Positions 1 to 52,903 of a stretch of DNA of 60,000 nucleotides are shown piece after piece (positions within the stretch are counted from its first letter, which is position 1; every line of letters starts with the position of its first letter). The notes beneath the pieces are model-generated. The model was given only the letters and a program-made list of their open reading frames with translations, had not been told where the DNA came from and made no database searches. Made by a program: the position numbers and the translations under genes. Source of the stretch: Branchiostoma floridae (taxonomy: Eukaryota > Chordata > Leptocardii > Amphioxiformes > Branchiostomatidae); NCBI RefSeq assembly GCF_000003815.2, contig NW_023365729.1, forward strand, positions 215,221 through 275,220, written 5' to 3'.

Positions 1-68
1 CTACAACTTTAGAGCCCGAAAATACTTTGTCCTACAAATCTTGAATTGTTCGCCAATAAATGCTGTGT

Positions 69-216
69 TTAGGCTTCGGCTGTTTTTAACGTTTTATTGG
101 GCTTTCTATTTCATACCGTTTTCTATTCAAGTCTCGCAAAACATAAAGATAACAGTACAAAATAGAAAGCCCGATAAAAACGCCTAAAAAGCATTAGAAA
201 TACAGCCAGAGTCTAA
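69..216. mobile_element. Short foldback (MITE-like) element
   Basis: The ends TTAGGCTTCGGCTGT and ACAGCCAGAGTCTAA are inverted repeats matching at 12 of 15 positions. A second, better-matched inverted pair lies inside: TTTTATTGGGCTTTCTATT near 95 and AATAGAAAGCCCGATAAAA near 160. There is no coding capacity. It looks like a non-autonomous inverted-repeat element, but the superfamily cannot be named because no clear target-site duplication is visible. Confidence 0.5.
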
Positions 217-231
217 TCTCTGCTTGGAGAG

Positions 232-487
232 TAGCTTTCCGTACGATTTACGGTATGGTGACAAACTTTTGGAAACGTACGAAAAGTGATGCCCGTTCTG
301 ATAGATTTTTTTACTTTTCCCCTTTCACATATTCTTTTTTTTACCTTTTAAAGACTTCTCTTAGTATCCGTTTTTTTGTGTGCAACTTACGGCATATATG
401 TGCACATTTTACAGCTTTTCGTACGATTTACAGTAGTCTATGGTCACAACCTTTTTTTTAAACGTTCGTAAATTGATGCTCGCTCGG
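232..487. repeat. Diverged direct repeat pair of about 75 bp
   Basis: The segment starting near 235 (TTCCGTACGATTTACGGTA, then TGGTGACAAAC and AAACGTACGAAAAGTGATGC) recurs in diverged form starting near 416 (TTTCGTACGATTTACAGTA, TGGTCACAACC, AAACGTTCGTAAATTGATGC). The two copies are about 180 bp apart in the same orientation. The spacer is T-rich and non-coding. This may be part of a larger upstream repeat. Confidence 0.5.
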
Positions 488-530
488 ATTTCATCCACGT
501 AATCAAGTCAGTGTGGCATAACGACGTTTG

Positions 531-647
531 ACTGACAGGAAGATAGCATCTACCCATCCGTTTTCTTAGAAACCATTCCCATATCAGACAAAAAAGATTT
601 CAGAAACGGTCAGACGTTTCAGATAGCATTCACTATCTTCCGTCAGT
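531..647. repeat. Imperfect foldback sequence
   Basis: CTGACAGGAAGATAG at 532 pairs with the reverse complement of CTATCTTCCGTCAG near 633, with one bulge. The pair encloses about 85 bp. It is probably another degenerate inverted-repeat element in the upstream flank. The rest of 650-1244 is AT-rich DNA in which nothing else is recognisable. Confidence 0.35.
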
Positions 648-1244
648 GACACTGAAATTCCCCCATCTAACCTTAGGTCGCCCCGCAACCGTCTGTGATT
701 ACGTAACCGGCTTGCAAGGTCACCTTTCGCGAAAAAGTTACGTACGCCAATCAGCGATTACACATCACATGACCTGTTATAGCGTACAAGGCTAAAGCCT
801 CAGGGCAAAAACATGAATCACATGTAAACGTTATATATGGAATTCGCAATGGCATGAACGTATTATATATCATAACAATATTTATGCTGATTTATGGCTT
901 GGGGAAACTGATCATTAAGTACATGATGTTAATACAAATATGCGGCTGACTTTTGATTAATGACAATGAAAAGAACTTGGCCATGTTGATACCAGTGAAT
1001 AACAGCTATTTTATGTCGTTTCTTTTAATATCTAAAAGAGGAAAACCTATAATGCAAATCTATATCCAAAGAAATCATAATCTACATGTAAAAAATAGTA
1101 ACGTTACAAATGTGACGTTAAGTTTGTTGGCTTCGATTTGGTCCATGTCTATTGCACACCGCGGAAAGGCTTGGTTTGGAGTAGATTTATATTAATCCTA
1201 ATTTCTGGTCTGACAGGATGTTCTTTGTTAGCGTACCATCGCCT

Positions 1245-1330
1245 GGGGCGGGGCTTTTTTGCTGTCTCTCCAAGTAAAAACTCTGGCCTGAAGGACGTTA
1301 TATAACGTCCCTGCTCTGGCTCACTGTCTT
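1245..1330 (+). promoter_or_regulatory. Likely core promoter of the rbfox gene (GC box + TATA-like palindrome)
   Basis: A perfect GC box (GGGGCGGGGC, 1245-1254) lies 44 bp upstream of a TATA-like sequence (TATATAA, 1299-1305). The TATA sits in the middle of a perfect 18-bp palindrome at 1293-1310. An initiator-like TCACTGT follows at 1321. This places a transcription start near 1325-1330, about 460 bp before the ATG at 1790. The arrangement fits an RNA polymerase II core promoter. Assignment to rbfox depends on the downstream exon 1 being correct. Confidence 0.45.
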
Positions 1331-1789
1331 TGGACGTCTTTTAGATACTTTAACCGTGCTTTTCATTTTGTTAGGTTTGCCTGGTGGACAAAAAGAAAAC
1401 ATGACAAGATAGAAATCCTGATAAAAATGCCAAAAAGGACGCCCAAATCAGCTTTTTATGCCGCACCCTTGCACTATCTCTAAAGTTCGCTGTGGGGCGC
1501 TCGTTGTTAGTTGAGAAGTGCCCGGATGAGGCAGGTGAAGGCTCCACACAAACAGCCACAGACACAAAGCAAAAACACATTTCCTCATCCTATCTATGCG
1601 GCACGTCCTTTAAAAAATTCAGCTCCCCTCAAGACGTCCGGGCCTGTACTCAACAACCTTGAGGAGTTTCTTCCAAAGAACCACCGCGATCGATCAGTTT
1701 GACAGGTTTGATTGAGTGAATTTGATCGTCATTTTTTTGTACGGACGGGACTGAGAGTGGAAGTGCGGATCTCTACCCTGAACCCACAA

Positions 1790-43784
<41,995 letters not shown>

Positions 43785-44551
43785 ACGGTTGAACCACCAC
43801 CAGGACATCGCAGTCATAGGTACCTCTAGATACTCCCATGATGCTCTACGTGCAAGGGCGCTGTAGCCGCCCCCCCTATTTATGGCAATTGTACATGGGA
43901 TAAAAACTCTTGTCATGTAATATTGTTATAACATATATAAAAGATACTGTTATTACATTATCGATAATGAAGACAGCGAACAATCAATGACTACAAATTC
44001 ATGATGATATAATCAAGTAGCGACCATCGATAAATGTACCTATATCTTAGATAGGCCGTAGATAGTTTAGTATCATATTGATAAGTAGTTTGGGGTTTTG
44101 TCGGATGATTACCTTTCGAGAGGGAAGGTAGATATATATGACAGGTCTACAATGGTTGATAATTATAATCAGGGTATAGATGGTAGTGGACGACGATTCT
44201 GTACAGATTTAGTAGTCGGTAGAACCTGTTGAAGGAGACTCTACATGTATGCGTAGAGGGTCTACATGTACGCATAGATGGGATTTTACAATGTACAAAG
44301 GGCAGAATGCAATGTGCAAGACCCGCCACTGTACAGCAGTCACTCCTGCAGTATATATACAACTCTACAAGGACGTTTATATAGCTAAGAAACTAGGAAA
44401 AAATTTTTAAAACTCTTAGATAAACAAAAATGTTTCCTGATATATATTAGAACTTTTGTAAACCACTCTTGTCATCTCTACGCATTTCTGCCTCTGATTT
44501 CTTATCTCTGACTTGTGGGAATTTTCTTTTATGTAGAAATCTATTTCTGTA

Positions 44552-44557
44552 AATAAA
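44552..44557 (+). terminator. Proximal polyadenylation signal AATAAA (rbfox)
   Basis: AATAAA lies 768 nt after the rbfox stop codon and is followed within 30 nt by T-rich sequence (CTTTTTTTGAGC). It is a good candidate for the proximal cleavage site. Confidence 0.55.
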
Positions 44558-47500
44558 TCTTTGACCTTTTTTTGAGCATTTTCATTTACGTTGTGCTTTT
44601 GACTGTGACTTTCATGCTATTCTTTACCTCTTTAAGTTTTTCTGCTGTTTCTCTACTATTTAGCTGTTGACTTTGCTGAGGTAGGTTTGGCCAGTACTAC
44701 ATACAGGTTGAGGCATATTTACCTCTTCTACCTGCATTATTAGGATATCTATCAGCCCAATAGGTGAAACTGTGGTGTGATACCTTTTTACCTACATACC
44801 AGACATAGATACCCAACATCCCATCTTGTGCCCTGGGCTTTTTAATCAAAAATGCAAAACAGGTCTTGCAAGAATCACCCACCAAATTATCTCCTGGCAT
44901 ATTCAATGAAAGCCGTCTGACCACAACAGATGACAATTAAATGCTGAGCATTTCTATAGATGCCCAAGCTTTCTGGAGCTATTAGTAAAAGCACCTGAAC
45001 CAAACACAAGTCACTGACAATCTTTTCAACACTGAAAAGTGATGTATCTATCTTTGTAAATGAAGGTAGTAATTCAGGTCTGCAGTCTTATGAAATATAC
45101 ATTGTGAACTGACATTGGCAATTGCCCAAAATATTCAAATTAAACAAAAAGAAGAAGACTATGAACACTGAATTAAATACATCAGAATGCAGCCTAGGTA
45201 TGACTCTATTCTGAGCTGCCTAAAAAGTTTGAACAGTTAATTAGTCATTTGACTTCGAGGAATCACCATAGACCAATTCTATGGCCCTTCTACCAACAGG
45301 TACAAATGCAAAGTAAAAATGCAAATATTTGATGGACATACTGCCACTCTCTCATTGGTCAAACTGTAGATTGCCATGCTATCATTGGTCAAAGTGCTAA
45401 CTGCCATGCTGTCATTGGTTGAACTGCTAATTATGATGGACTGGCAGGATTGCTCTATAAGCCCAATTTCAACAACTCGAAGTAAATATGTGTTAATGTA
45501 TGGTATATAGAACACACCCACTCCTACCAAAATCGTGGTCTGCATACATTTAGGTTTGTGCTAAAATAACATGATATAACTTTTTAAAGTAAAAGCCCAC
45601 CACGATATAAACAAATACCTGAATAGGACCTGGTTTTGGTCCATGTGCTAGAATTACTTTGAGTTCGGAAACTCAGGGAAAACCCAGTATTACACAAACT
45701 ATACAAAAGACATACAAACTGACTTTCTGGTTAAGAAGCCATCCAAAATTTTAACAAATGCCTCAGAAGTGAATTGGGCTTTAAAGGACCATTTAGTACT
45801 GCATTCAAGTTTCCCACTTTGATACAATGTGTTGTCGATATGAGTGTTTGTCAAAGTAAATGGCAACTTTTCATGGTTGACACTCGCAATACTGTGAGTA
45901 GATGTGTCTGTTTTAACCTACACTTAGAGTTAGACACCTCAAGATTGGTAAAAAATCTCTGCAGAAAGACAATTTTTGACCATTATGTGCAGAACATGCA
46001 TTCAAAGTCCCCAAAATCAGTAGGTTGCATAGCAAATCTGTTTAAAGGACTCCAGAAAAACCCTATGATGAAACAAGACTCATTTGATGACACCTGCAGT
46101 CTTTACACTCATTTGAATTTGGGTGGACTTTGTAATTGCTTAAAACACATTGCAATCTACAACTAACATGCTACCTTTTTCGCCTATCCAATTCTCTACT
46201 TCTCTACAGACACCATCTTCAGTGCTTTTTCCTGTCTTTGAACTTTAAGTGGTGCTTTTTTTTTAAAAAGGTGTACGATTGTGCTTGCATGTTAATTATG
46301 TTCAACCCAACATTCATTTCTATAAAGAAATGTTCTTGATAAAAGACATGATTATGCAGTAATGAAGTCAAATCTTCTACATCAAAGTTTTTTATCACAA
46401 AAACTCCCATTGAATGTACAGAACCTTGAAATGGTGGTTTAAAATGATAATGGTTCTGTACTTTTAGTGATGTACTTTTTTTCATTTTGGTGCATTGCTG
46501 AAGACTTTCAGTACAGTACAGTATCCGACAGAGGGCAGCTAGTTGCCACATCAGTATGTTTTTGTAGCCTAGGAATCAGACTTGTCAGGGTCCAACCGTT
46601 ACTCCATTGCCAACGAAGAAGAGTGACGGTTGTAAACAGAGGAGCTGGACAAGACTGAATCGCAGGCTATGAAGACAAAAACATGTTATGCAGTCAACTT
46701 TTTCATGTCTCAGGTATCATACCAATGTTATTTTCAAGACCACTATGGGTGGGGAGGGGGGTGGGTAGATATGATGTGGCCACTGGAATAGAGTTGTACA
46801 TGACAAACTATATGATCTTAGAAAGCCTGAGCTGGAAGAAGTGGTTTATTTGGGAATAATGTAAACCTACTATCATTGCAGTTGTGACAATGTCACATAT
46901 TACCTTTCTGTGACATCTAAACCATCCTCTTGCCTAAGAAATGTGCCCACCAACTCAAAATACCACTGCAACTTCTATTTTTGGTTGGACATTACAGAAT
47001 GCATAGTTAGTAACATTATATACTGCCTGCAGAAGTTGCTTGGCTTGTAATTGTTTTAACTCTCTACATCTGAGGTGGTCAATCCTACTGTTGTTCTACA
47101 TGTATAGCCAGTAGCTATGGGTATGGATGACTTCCACTCAGACAAGTATGTTCAGGGGCTGGTACACCTCAAAAATAGCCTTGTCACAACAGTTGTGAAC
47201 GTAAACTGAAACACAATCCCTCATAAAATAGATATTAGGAATACAAATAAGAATTTTGATATCCGAAATGGCTCCAATTTGCAGCTTTTAGCACACGATG
47301 TCACAAATATTGGCACCACATTCTGCTGATAGCTATGATAGTCAGATAGACTCTTTTAATTGTACATACACTTTCATTGGATAGGCTGTTTGTACCTTTA
47401 TTTACTGTAGATAGGACTGAATTTGTACCAGAAAAGCACATAATTTCAACACACCTTTGTCATGTCAGCCATGTTTGTTTTCAGTAGAGCCTTTTGTAAA

Positions 47501-48328
47501 TCAGCCACTGGTGGTGTTTTAAACGTTCTCATTGGCCCGTTTCAACCTCATCCGTCTCTGTCACGATTGGCAAACGTTGGCACAACGCTATGGTTGAACG
47601 TGTACCAAAGAGCCCCTGGCGTAGTTGTGCTAAGATTCTGTCTATTTTTATATATGTGTAGATATATTACGTCCATCTGTGCGCCTTTTTTTATCTGATA
47701 TGTCCAAATATTCACTTCTTGCCATGTATGTGCAATACAAGGAACAACTGAAGGTTTTTAAAAATAAACATAATTGAATATCCCGAGTGCAAGTGAACAT
47801 GAAGACAATTTCAGAAACGAGAACGTCCCACCGACAGTAGCGTTTAGCACTTTTCATCATGTACCAAATGTAGTTAGAATAATGTGGAATAAGAGAAATA
47901 CCGAAAAGTCAGTACAATATAATGGTAGATACTGACATGTTTTTATGTCACTGTATCTAAGCAAGGGTTCGGTCATTACAATAGTGACTTGCCCTCTTTG
48001 AGCCCTAATGTGCAAGTATATTATACCATTGTAAACTTTTTCATGTTTTCTTTTTTTACTTATGTATATCTACAACTATATGGAGTGTTAAACAAATGTT
48101 ATTTCATATACATGTATAAGTAAACAGGACAGCGATAGGGCAATTTTGTATGTTATTTATATTGCCGTCATTTGTACCGCTCAGGCTATTTATTGTACCC
48201 ATTGTATCTACGATAGTGTAATATGAATTATACCAATCAAATTCCAAGTAGTTGAGCAGTCGGTAGGAAAGCATGTAGGTATTTTAAAGACTGTATAAGT
48301 AGGTAATGTAGCAGGTTGCATTAAATGC

Positions 48329-48334
48329 AATAAA
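48329..48334 (+). terminator. Possible distal polyadenylation signal AATAAA
   Basis: GCAATAAAGTC is followed by TGT- and T-rich sequence (GTCTTTTGGATTTTTTC). It may end a long rbfox 3' UTR. Without transcripts the link to rbfox is a guess. Confidence 0.35.
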
Positions 48335-48986
48335 GTCATAATGTCAATATGGAACTGTCTTTTGGATTTTTTCATTGTCCTCAATCATGATTAGATTTAG
48401 TCGAGTGTATTCAAAGGCATCCAAAAAGGCAAGTTTTGCCACCTAATGCTGTAAAGTATTTTACTGCAACATGCTAAATACTCTCACAGCTTTTGGTCCC
48501 TCCAGTTTTCAAATGGAATAATCCAAGAAGTGTCACTACTGATTGATCCTGCACTTCTGGTCAGAATCGGTAGGGGGTGCTGTTGCATGTGTAACTTCAC
48601 ATCCAAACTTCAAAGAACTGCATGTTGTGGGGTAGGAGACATCAGACCTCAGTGAGTGTGGCTTTGCACTCCTGTAGCTAGCCAACTCTACTGAAAAAAT
48701 ATATTCCAAATTTAGATCTAATGATGAGTGAGCCAGCTCACAGTTTGAACAGTTGTGTTACGCCAGGTGGTATCAAAGTTTAAAACCCCCGAGACATAAA
48801 CAGACACATCTTGACATGTATCTAGCATATGCATGGTGTACTGTTTACAAGTTAGGGGTCTTCACCTTTGACATATGCTGTTCAAACTGTGAACTGGTAT
48901 TATTCTGTTGAGGTCAGGCTCATGAAGGAGAATTTAGGTTCATCAACAATATAACAATGAGACTGAGTCACATTGATAAAGGATAG

Positions 48987-49149
48987 TAGAGTTTTCTTTT
49001 ACACAACCAGCTTTTGAAAATGCGCCAACTACATCGGCTACATATAGTGGCAAGAAGCAGCACTCCAGTTAGAAGCTCTGAGAAAGATGTCTGACAGGCA
49101 TCAAAACGTCAGCAGGTAATATTAGCTGGTTGTGTAAAAGAAAACTGTA
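48987..49149. mobile_element. Foldback element containing an AAGATGTCTGACAGGCATC motif
   Basis: Arms of about 25 bp (GTTTTCTTTTACACAACCAG and its near-perfect reverse complement CTGGTTGTGTAAAAGAAAAC) enclose about 110 bp. The interior contains CTACATCGGCTA, GCACTCCAG and CTGAGAAAGATGTCTGACAG. A related interior without the arms occurs at 57495-57600. It is non-coding. Confidence 0.6.
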
Positions 49150-49794
49150 CTATCTTATGACCTACCAACCTGGTGAAATTATTTTCAGACACATTGATGA
49201 AAGTTTGACATCCAGGCTCATAATACCTCAGTATATTATATTTTGCACTTACAAATACATAAGTGGTCTTGATGATACAAACTTATTACTTCAAATGACC
49301 CATTGCATCAAAAAATAATACCATAACACTAGTACTTCACTATTACAAATTCTGTACATGTTAAAAGAAGTCTTCACCTCTATATTCCAGCATTACCCAT
49401 AAATTAATTAGCTTCACAAGTTATCTAAATTTATCACAATCATTCATGTTAAATATCATACTTAAAACCCTGTCAACAGCGGCCTATAAAAATCACTTGG
49501 ATCATGGATAAAATGGTTTATACATAAATAATGAGAGAGACAGAATACTACAAGGTGTATTCCATATCACCCAAGGTATCATGGGTCGGAATGCCTGAAG
49601 GGCGGAAGTTCTGAAAATGTGTGTCCTCAAAGAAAAAATTGTAAGAACAGCAATTCCAATGTCTGAATCTATTTGAGTTATTCAATGGAATCCTATGCAA
49701 TACAAGAAATAACCCATGCAGTACCGTAAAATATGGACTGGAATACCCGTATCAAACATTATATTTTACAGTCTAGGTATGATATAAATATGTA

Positions 49795-50648
49795 CGGTCA
49801 AACCTGCCCGAGCGACCACCTCTTCTCAGCGACCACCTGGCCATTTCGACCCCTTTTTCTCGGTCCCGATTTTTTTTCCCATTGACGTAAGCATTAAGCG
49901 ACCTTTTCTCAACGACCACCTGGCCAACGCGACCGCGACCATCCCAAATTGGGACCCATAACGACCGCATCATTTTCAAAATTGAGGTTTTCATCGATTT
50001 TTTATGATAACTAGTGCTATTTTGTGCCGAAATCGTTGTAAGAAAATCCGAATTTAGTTGTTACAGAAGTTTTTGTTTTTCTAAATCTATATCATTATAA
50101 AGTGAACGAATGCTGAAACGTATATAGCCTCATACTTTTTTAAGAAAGATATCTGCAACTGATACTTTTTAAGAAAGATTTGTGTGAGTGTTTTGTCCAA
50201 CTGTACTGTACCCGTGGGTAAGTACGCTATCGGGACGTACCGGGCATCGAATTCGAAAGGTGCACCGTAGTTATTTCAGATCAAGAACATAGCGACGCAT
50301 AAAGACTTGTTGTTTTTTTTGTATGGTAACTGACAGCATCAAAGTTCCCTTACAGTCTAAAACGTTAGTGTGCAAATACTTGAGCTTTAAAACACGGTAT
50401 CATATAAAAGCTCGATAAAAGCTTGGGGTTAAATTTACAATTTACAGCGTGCCCTTTGTATTTGACATTAAAGATCTCGCTACTTTGCGTGCATGCAGTG
50501 TGCTTGCTGTTTGCCATTAAACACAACGGAAACCATTTATACTTTGCAGCGGGCATGTTTTGAGTCGATACTCTTCTCAGCAACCACCTGTCCAAATCGA
50601 CTGATTTTTCCCGGTCCCCCGGGTGGTCGTCTTGGGCAGGTTTGACTG
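49795..50648. mobile_element. Non-autonomous TA-flanked inverted-repeat element, copy 3
   Basis: It starts CGGTCAAACCTGCCCGAG and ends GGCAGGTTTGACTG; TA precedes the left end, and the right flank reads TGTA. At 854 bp it is the longest of the three copies. It interrupts the distal segmental-duplication copy and is absent from the proximal copy, so it inserted after the duplication. It is non-coding. Confidence 0.75.
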
Positions 50649-50679
50649 TGTACTACACATATTTCTTGTCCAAGTTCCA

Positions 50680-50868
50680 TCATCTGTATGTATAGACATG
50701 GTGAGAGAGTCTCAGGGCGTGGCAACATTGTTCATACAGGAAGAAGATTAGAGACGACGCACAGGCAGCCTTCAGTAGACTGGGGGACAGGCCCTTGAAC
50801 AAGCCCCGTGCCCCTTCTTCACGCAGCATACACCGTACACAGTGGACCAGTCCTGTGTACTCACGCAC
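50680..50868 (-). CDS. slc25a19: SLC25A19 alternative terminal exon, distal copy (6b)
   Basis: The acceptor on the minus strand is TTTGTTATTTAG at 50869. The frame starts [20 protein letters not shown], continues through [16 protein letters not shown] and IFFLYEQ, and ends at a TGA. Its 62 codons plus stop equal exon 6a, and it joins exon 5 in frame (phase 0). It differs from 6a at five residues and keeps the FF-x-YE pattern of the human protein better. A transposon lies 31 bp downstream, and no AATAAA was found below it, so its use may be limited. Confidence 0.65.
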   Translation of the reverse strand: MREYTGLVHCVRCMLREEGARGLFKGLSPSLLKAACASSLIFFLYEQCCHALRLSHHVYTYR

Positions 50869-51130
50869 CTAAATAACAAACAAACAACAACAGCAAATGA
50901 ACAACAGGGTTACTTGCAACAGCATCTATATTGGTCACAAAAGCATATTATTGGAACAGAAGGACAGCAATTGTGATCTGGAAAATGTCTAAGCTGCAGT
51001 GGTCACACAAGTGTCAGTATCATGCACTTTTGGCCAGAACTGATAGGGGGCAATGTTGAGTAAGGTGGGTCAGATAATGAGTCAGAGGAACAGGTTTCAG
51101 GTGGCTTTAAAATAACAATTTTCTGATAGC

Positions 51131-51600
51131 TTTCGATTACCATTTTCTTTGAAATATTTTAAAAAGCCGAGTGTCAAACGTTTGATGCCCTGTTCACAGA
51201 ATAAAAACATTGTATATAAAAAAGAAGAATAGATGGCAATTTTTTATCTTATATAATGTATGAACTTATGTCATAGTAACGTAGGATAGTAAGGTAGGTG
51301 TTGTCGGTCACGGGATAAAGCCGGACAAAAACACTCCACTGTTCAATTGTTGAACATTTTAAACCTTAATTAAAAAATGTACAGTTAATCAATTGTTATA
51401 ACGTATCGTATATAATATTAAAAAACTGAAGGCAAGCATGGCAAAATGAATAAAAAGCGTACATTCACTGTACACATGCAAACCACAATCAGACTGAGGG
51501 GGGCAAACATAGTATATACTACGTGATTTTCAGCATAATTAATGACGTCATTTCAAAATCTGAGTTTTGATTGGCTAAGTTCGGAAGAAAAATGAACCAG
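51131..51600. other. Spacer between the two terminal-exon copies
   Basis: AT-rich DNA with no recognised feature. If exon 6b is used, this is intronic; if only 6a is used, it is downstream flank. Confidence 0.5.
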
Positions 51601-51634
51601 AGTGAAAATAGAATGTTTTCCTTCGGAAACATAA

Positions 51635-52075
51635 CGATAGTATGGGTACTGTGGAGATGACAGAGTACAAAAGGTCCAGTCAGAACTGCTTTTTTTCGTT
51701 TAAGAGCAATCATTTTTAATTTCAGCTTCTCATGGCACTGTAGCTTATTTGATAGGGGGGCGTGGCTCCTTGAGATAATTAAGCACACCAGTCTTAAGAT
51801 AAATACTGGAAATGAAAGTATGGGTACTGTGGAGATGACAGAGTACAAAAAGTCCAGTCAGAACTGCTTTTTTTTAAAAGAGCAAGCATTTTTTTTATTT
51901 CAGCCTGTCATTGCACTGTGAACTGATTTGATTGGGGGGCATGGCTCCTTGAGATAATTAAGCACACTGGTCTTAAGATAACTACTGAAATGATAGTATG
52001 GGTACTGTGGAGATGACAAGAGAGTGGGTACTGTGGAGAGTCCAAAAAGTCCAGTCAGAACTGCTTTTATTATGA
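51635..52075. repeat. Tandem repeat of about 185-bp units (about 2.4 copies)
   Basis: The phrase AGTATGGGTACTGTGGAGAT, followed by GTCCAGTCAGAACTGCTTTT, recurs near 51637, 51820 and 51997. Each full unit then has TGGCTCCTTGAGATAATTAA and TCTTAAGATAA. The unit is diverged by a few percent between copies and ends just before the proximal segmental duplication. Confidence 0.8.
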
Positions 52076-52298
52076 TAAGGAGCAAGCCTTTTAAATTAGC
52101 TCAGATCCATAATACTCATATACTATATTATGCACTTGCAAATACAGATTGATACTACAAACTTATTACTTCAAATGACCCATTGCAACGAAAATAAAAA
52201 CCATACCACTTTACTATTACAAACTTTGTACATGTTAAAAAATCTTCACCTCTATATTGCATTGCCCATATATTGATTAGCTTCACAAGTTATCTTAA

Positions 52299-52304
52299 TT
52301 TATT
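52299..52304 (-). terminator. Candidate polyadenylation signal for SLC25A19 exon 6a
   Basis: The plus strand reads TTTATT, so AATAAA on the minus strand, about 410 nt after the exon 6a stop. The homologous position in the distal copy (49430-49435) reads GATAAA on the minus strand, so the signal differs between the copies. Confidence 0.4.
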
Positions 52305-52714
52305 AAAATCATTTATATTGTATATTCAAAACCCTGTCAACAGTAGCCCATGAAAATTACTTGGATCATGGATGTTTGTACATGAATACAGAAAGAAGAG
52401 AGAAGAATACTACAAGATATCTTCTGAATCCCCCAAAGTAACATGGGTCAGAATGCATGAAGGGTTGAAGTTGAGAAAATTTGTGATCTCAAATAAAACA
52501 TTTTAAGAACAGCAAATCCAATGTCCGAATCTGCTAATTTCAATTGTCAACAGTGGCACATGTTAAGTGTGTTCAAATTATTCAATGGAATCCGGTGCAA
52601 TACTAGTAGAAACCCCAACCATACAGTAAAATATAGACCGGAATACCCATATCGACATTATTCCGGTGCAGGTACATATCTATCATGGTATACATATTTC
52701 TCGTCCTAGTTCCA

Positions 52715-52903
52715 TCATCTGTATGTATACACATGGTGGGAGAGTCTCAGGGCATGGCAACATTGTTCATACAGAGAGAACATTAGAGATAATGTACAGG
52801 CAGCCTTCAGTAGACTGGGGGACAGGCCCTTGAACAGGCCCCGTGCACCCTCCTCACGTAGCATACACCGTACACAGTGTACCGGTCCTGTGTACTCACG
52901 CAC
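52715..52903 (-). CDS. slc25a19: SLC25A19 terminal exon, proximal copy (6a)
   Basis: The acceptor on the minus strand is GTTGTTGTTTAG. The frame starts [20 protein letters not shown] and carries [24 protein letters not shown] and a TGA stop, 62 codons plus stop. It joins exon 5 in frame. [12 protein letters not shown] is identical to the human carrier. It is closest to exon 5 and has a candidate poly(A) signal, so it is probably the default last exon. Confidence 0.88.
   Translation of the reverse strand: MREYTGPVHCVRCMLREEGARGLFKGLSPSLLKAACTLSLMFSLYEQCCHALRLSHHVYTYR

Larger units (their letters stand above)
43785..48360 (+). other. rbfox 3' UTR and convergent intergenic region
   Basis: The 3' UTR certainly starts here. 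A canonical AATAAA at 44552-44557 would give about 0.8 kb of UTR. A second at 48329-48334 (in GCAATAAAGTC) would give about 4.6 kb. A TGCATG occurs at 46287. Frames such as 45774-46166 (130 codons) have no recognisable family. No other gene is seen. Confidence 0.55.
49214..51130 (-). repeat. Distal copy of segmental duplication carrying an SLC25A19 terminal exon
   Basis: It matches 52099-53065 along its length except for an 854-bp inserted element (49795-50648). Shared phrases include CAAACTTATTACTTCAAATG, ATTAGCTTCACAAGTTATCT, the terminal exon, and GATAGGGGGCAAT. About 1.06 kb aligns once the insertion is removed. A further fragment (TGCACTTCTGGTCAGAATCG) near 48550 may be an older, more diverged relative. 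Confidence 0.85.

Noticed and set aside
45774-46166. 130-codon + strand frame downstream of rbfox.
   Set aside because: No recognisable family and no splice or promoter context; composition is like the surrounding DNA. It is the kind of frame expected by chance in a long 3' UTR or intergenic region.
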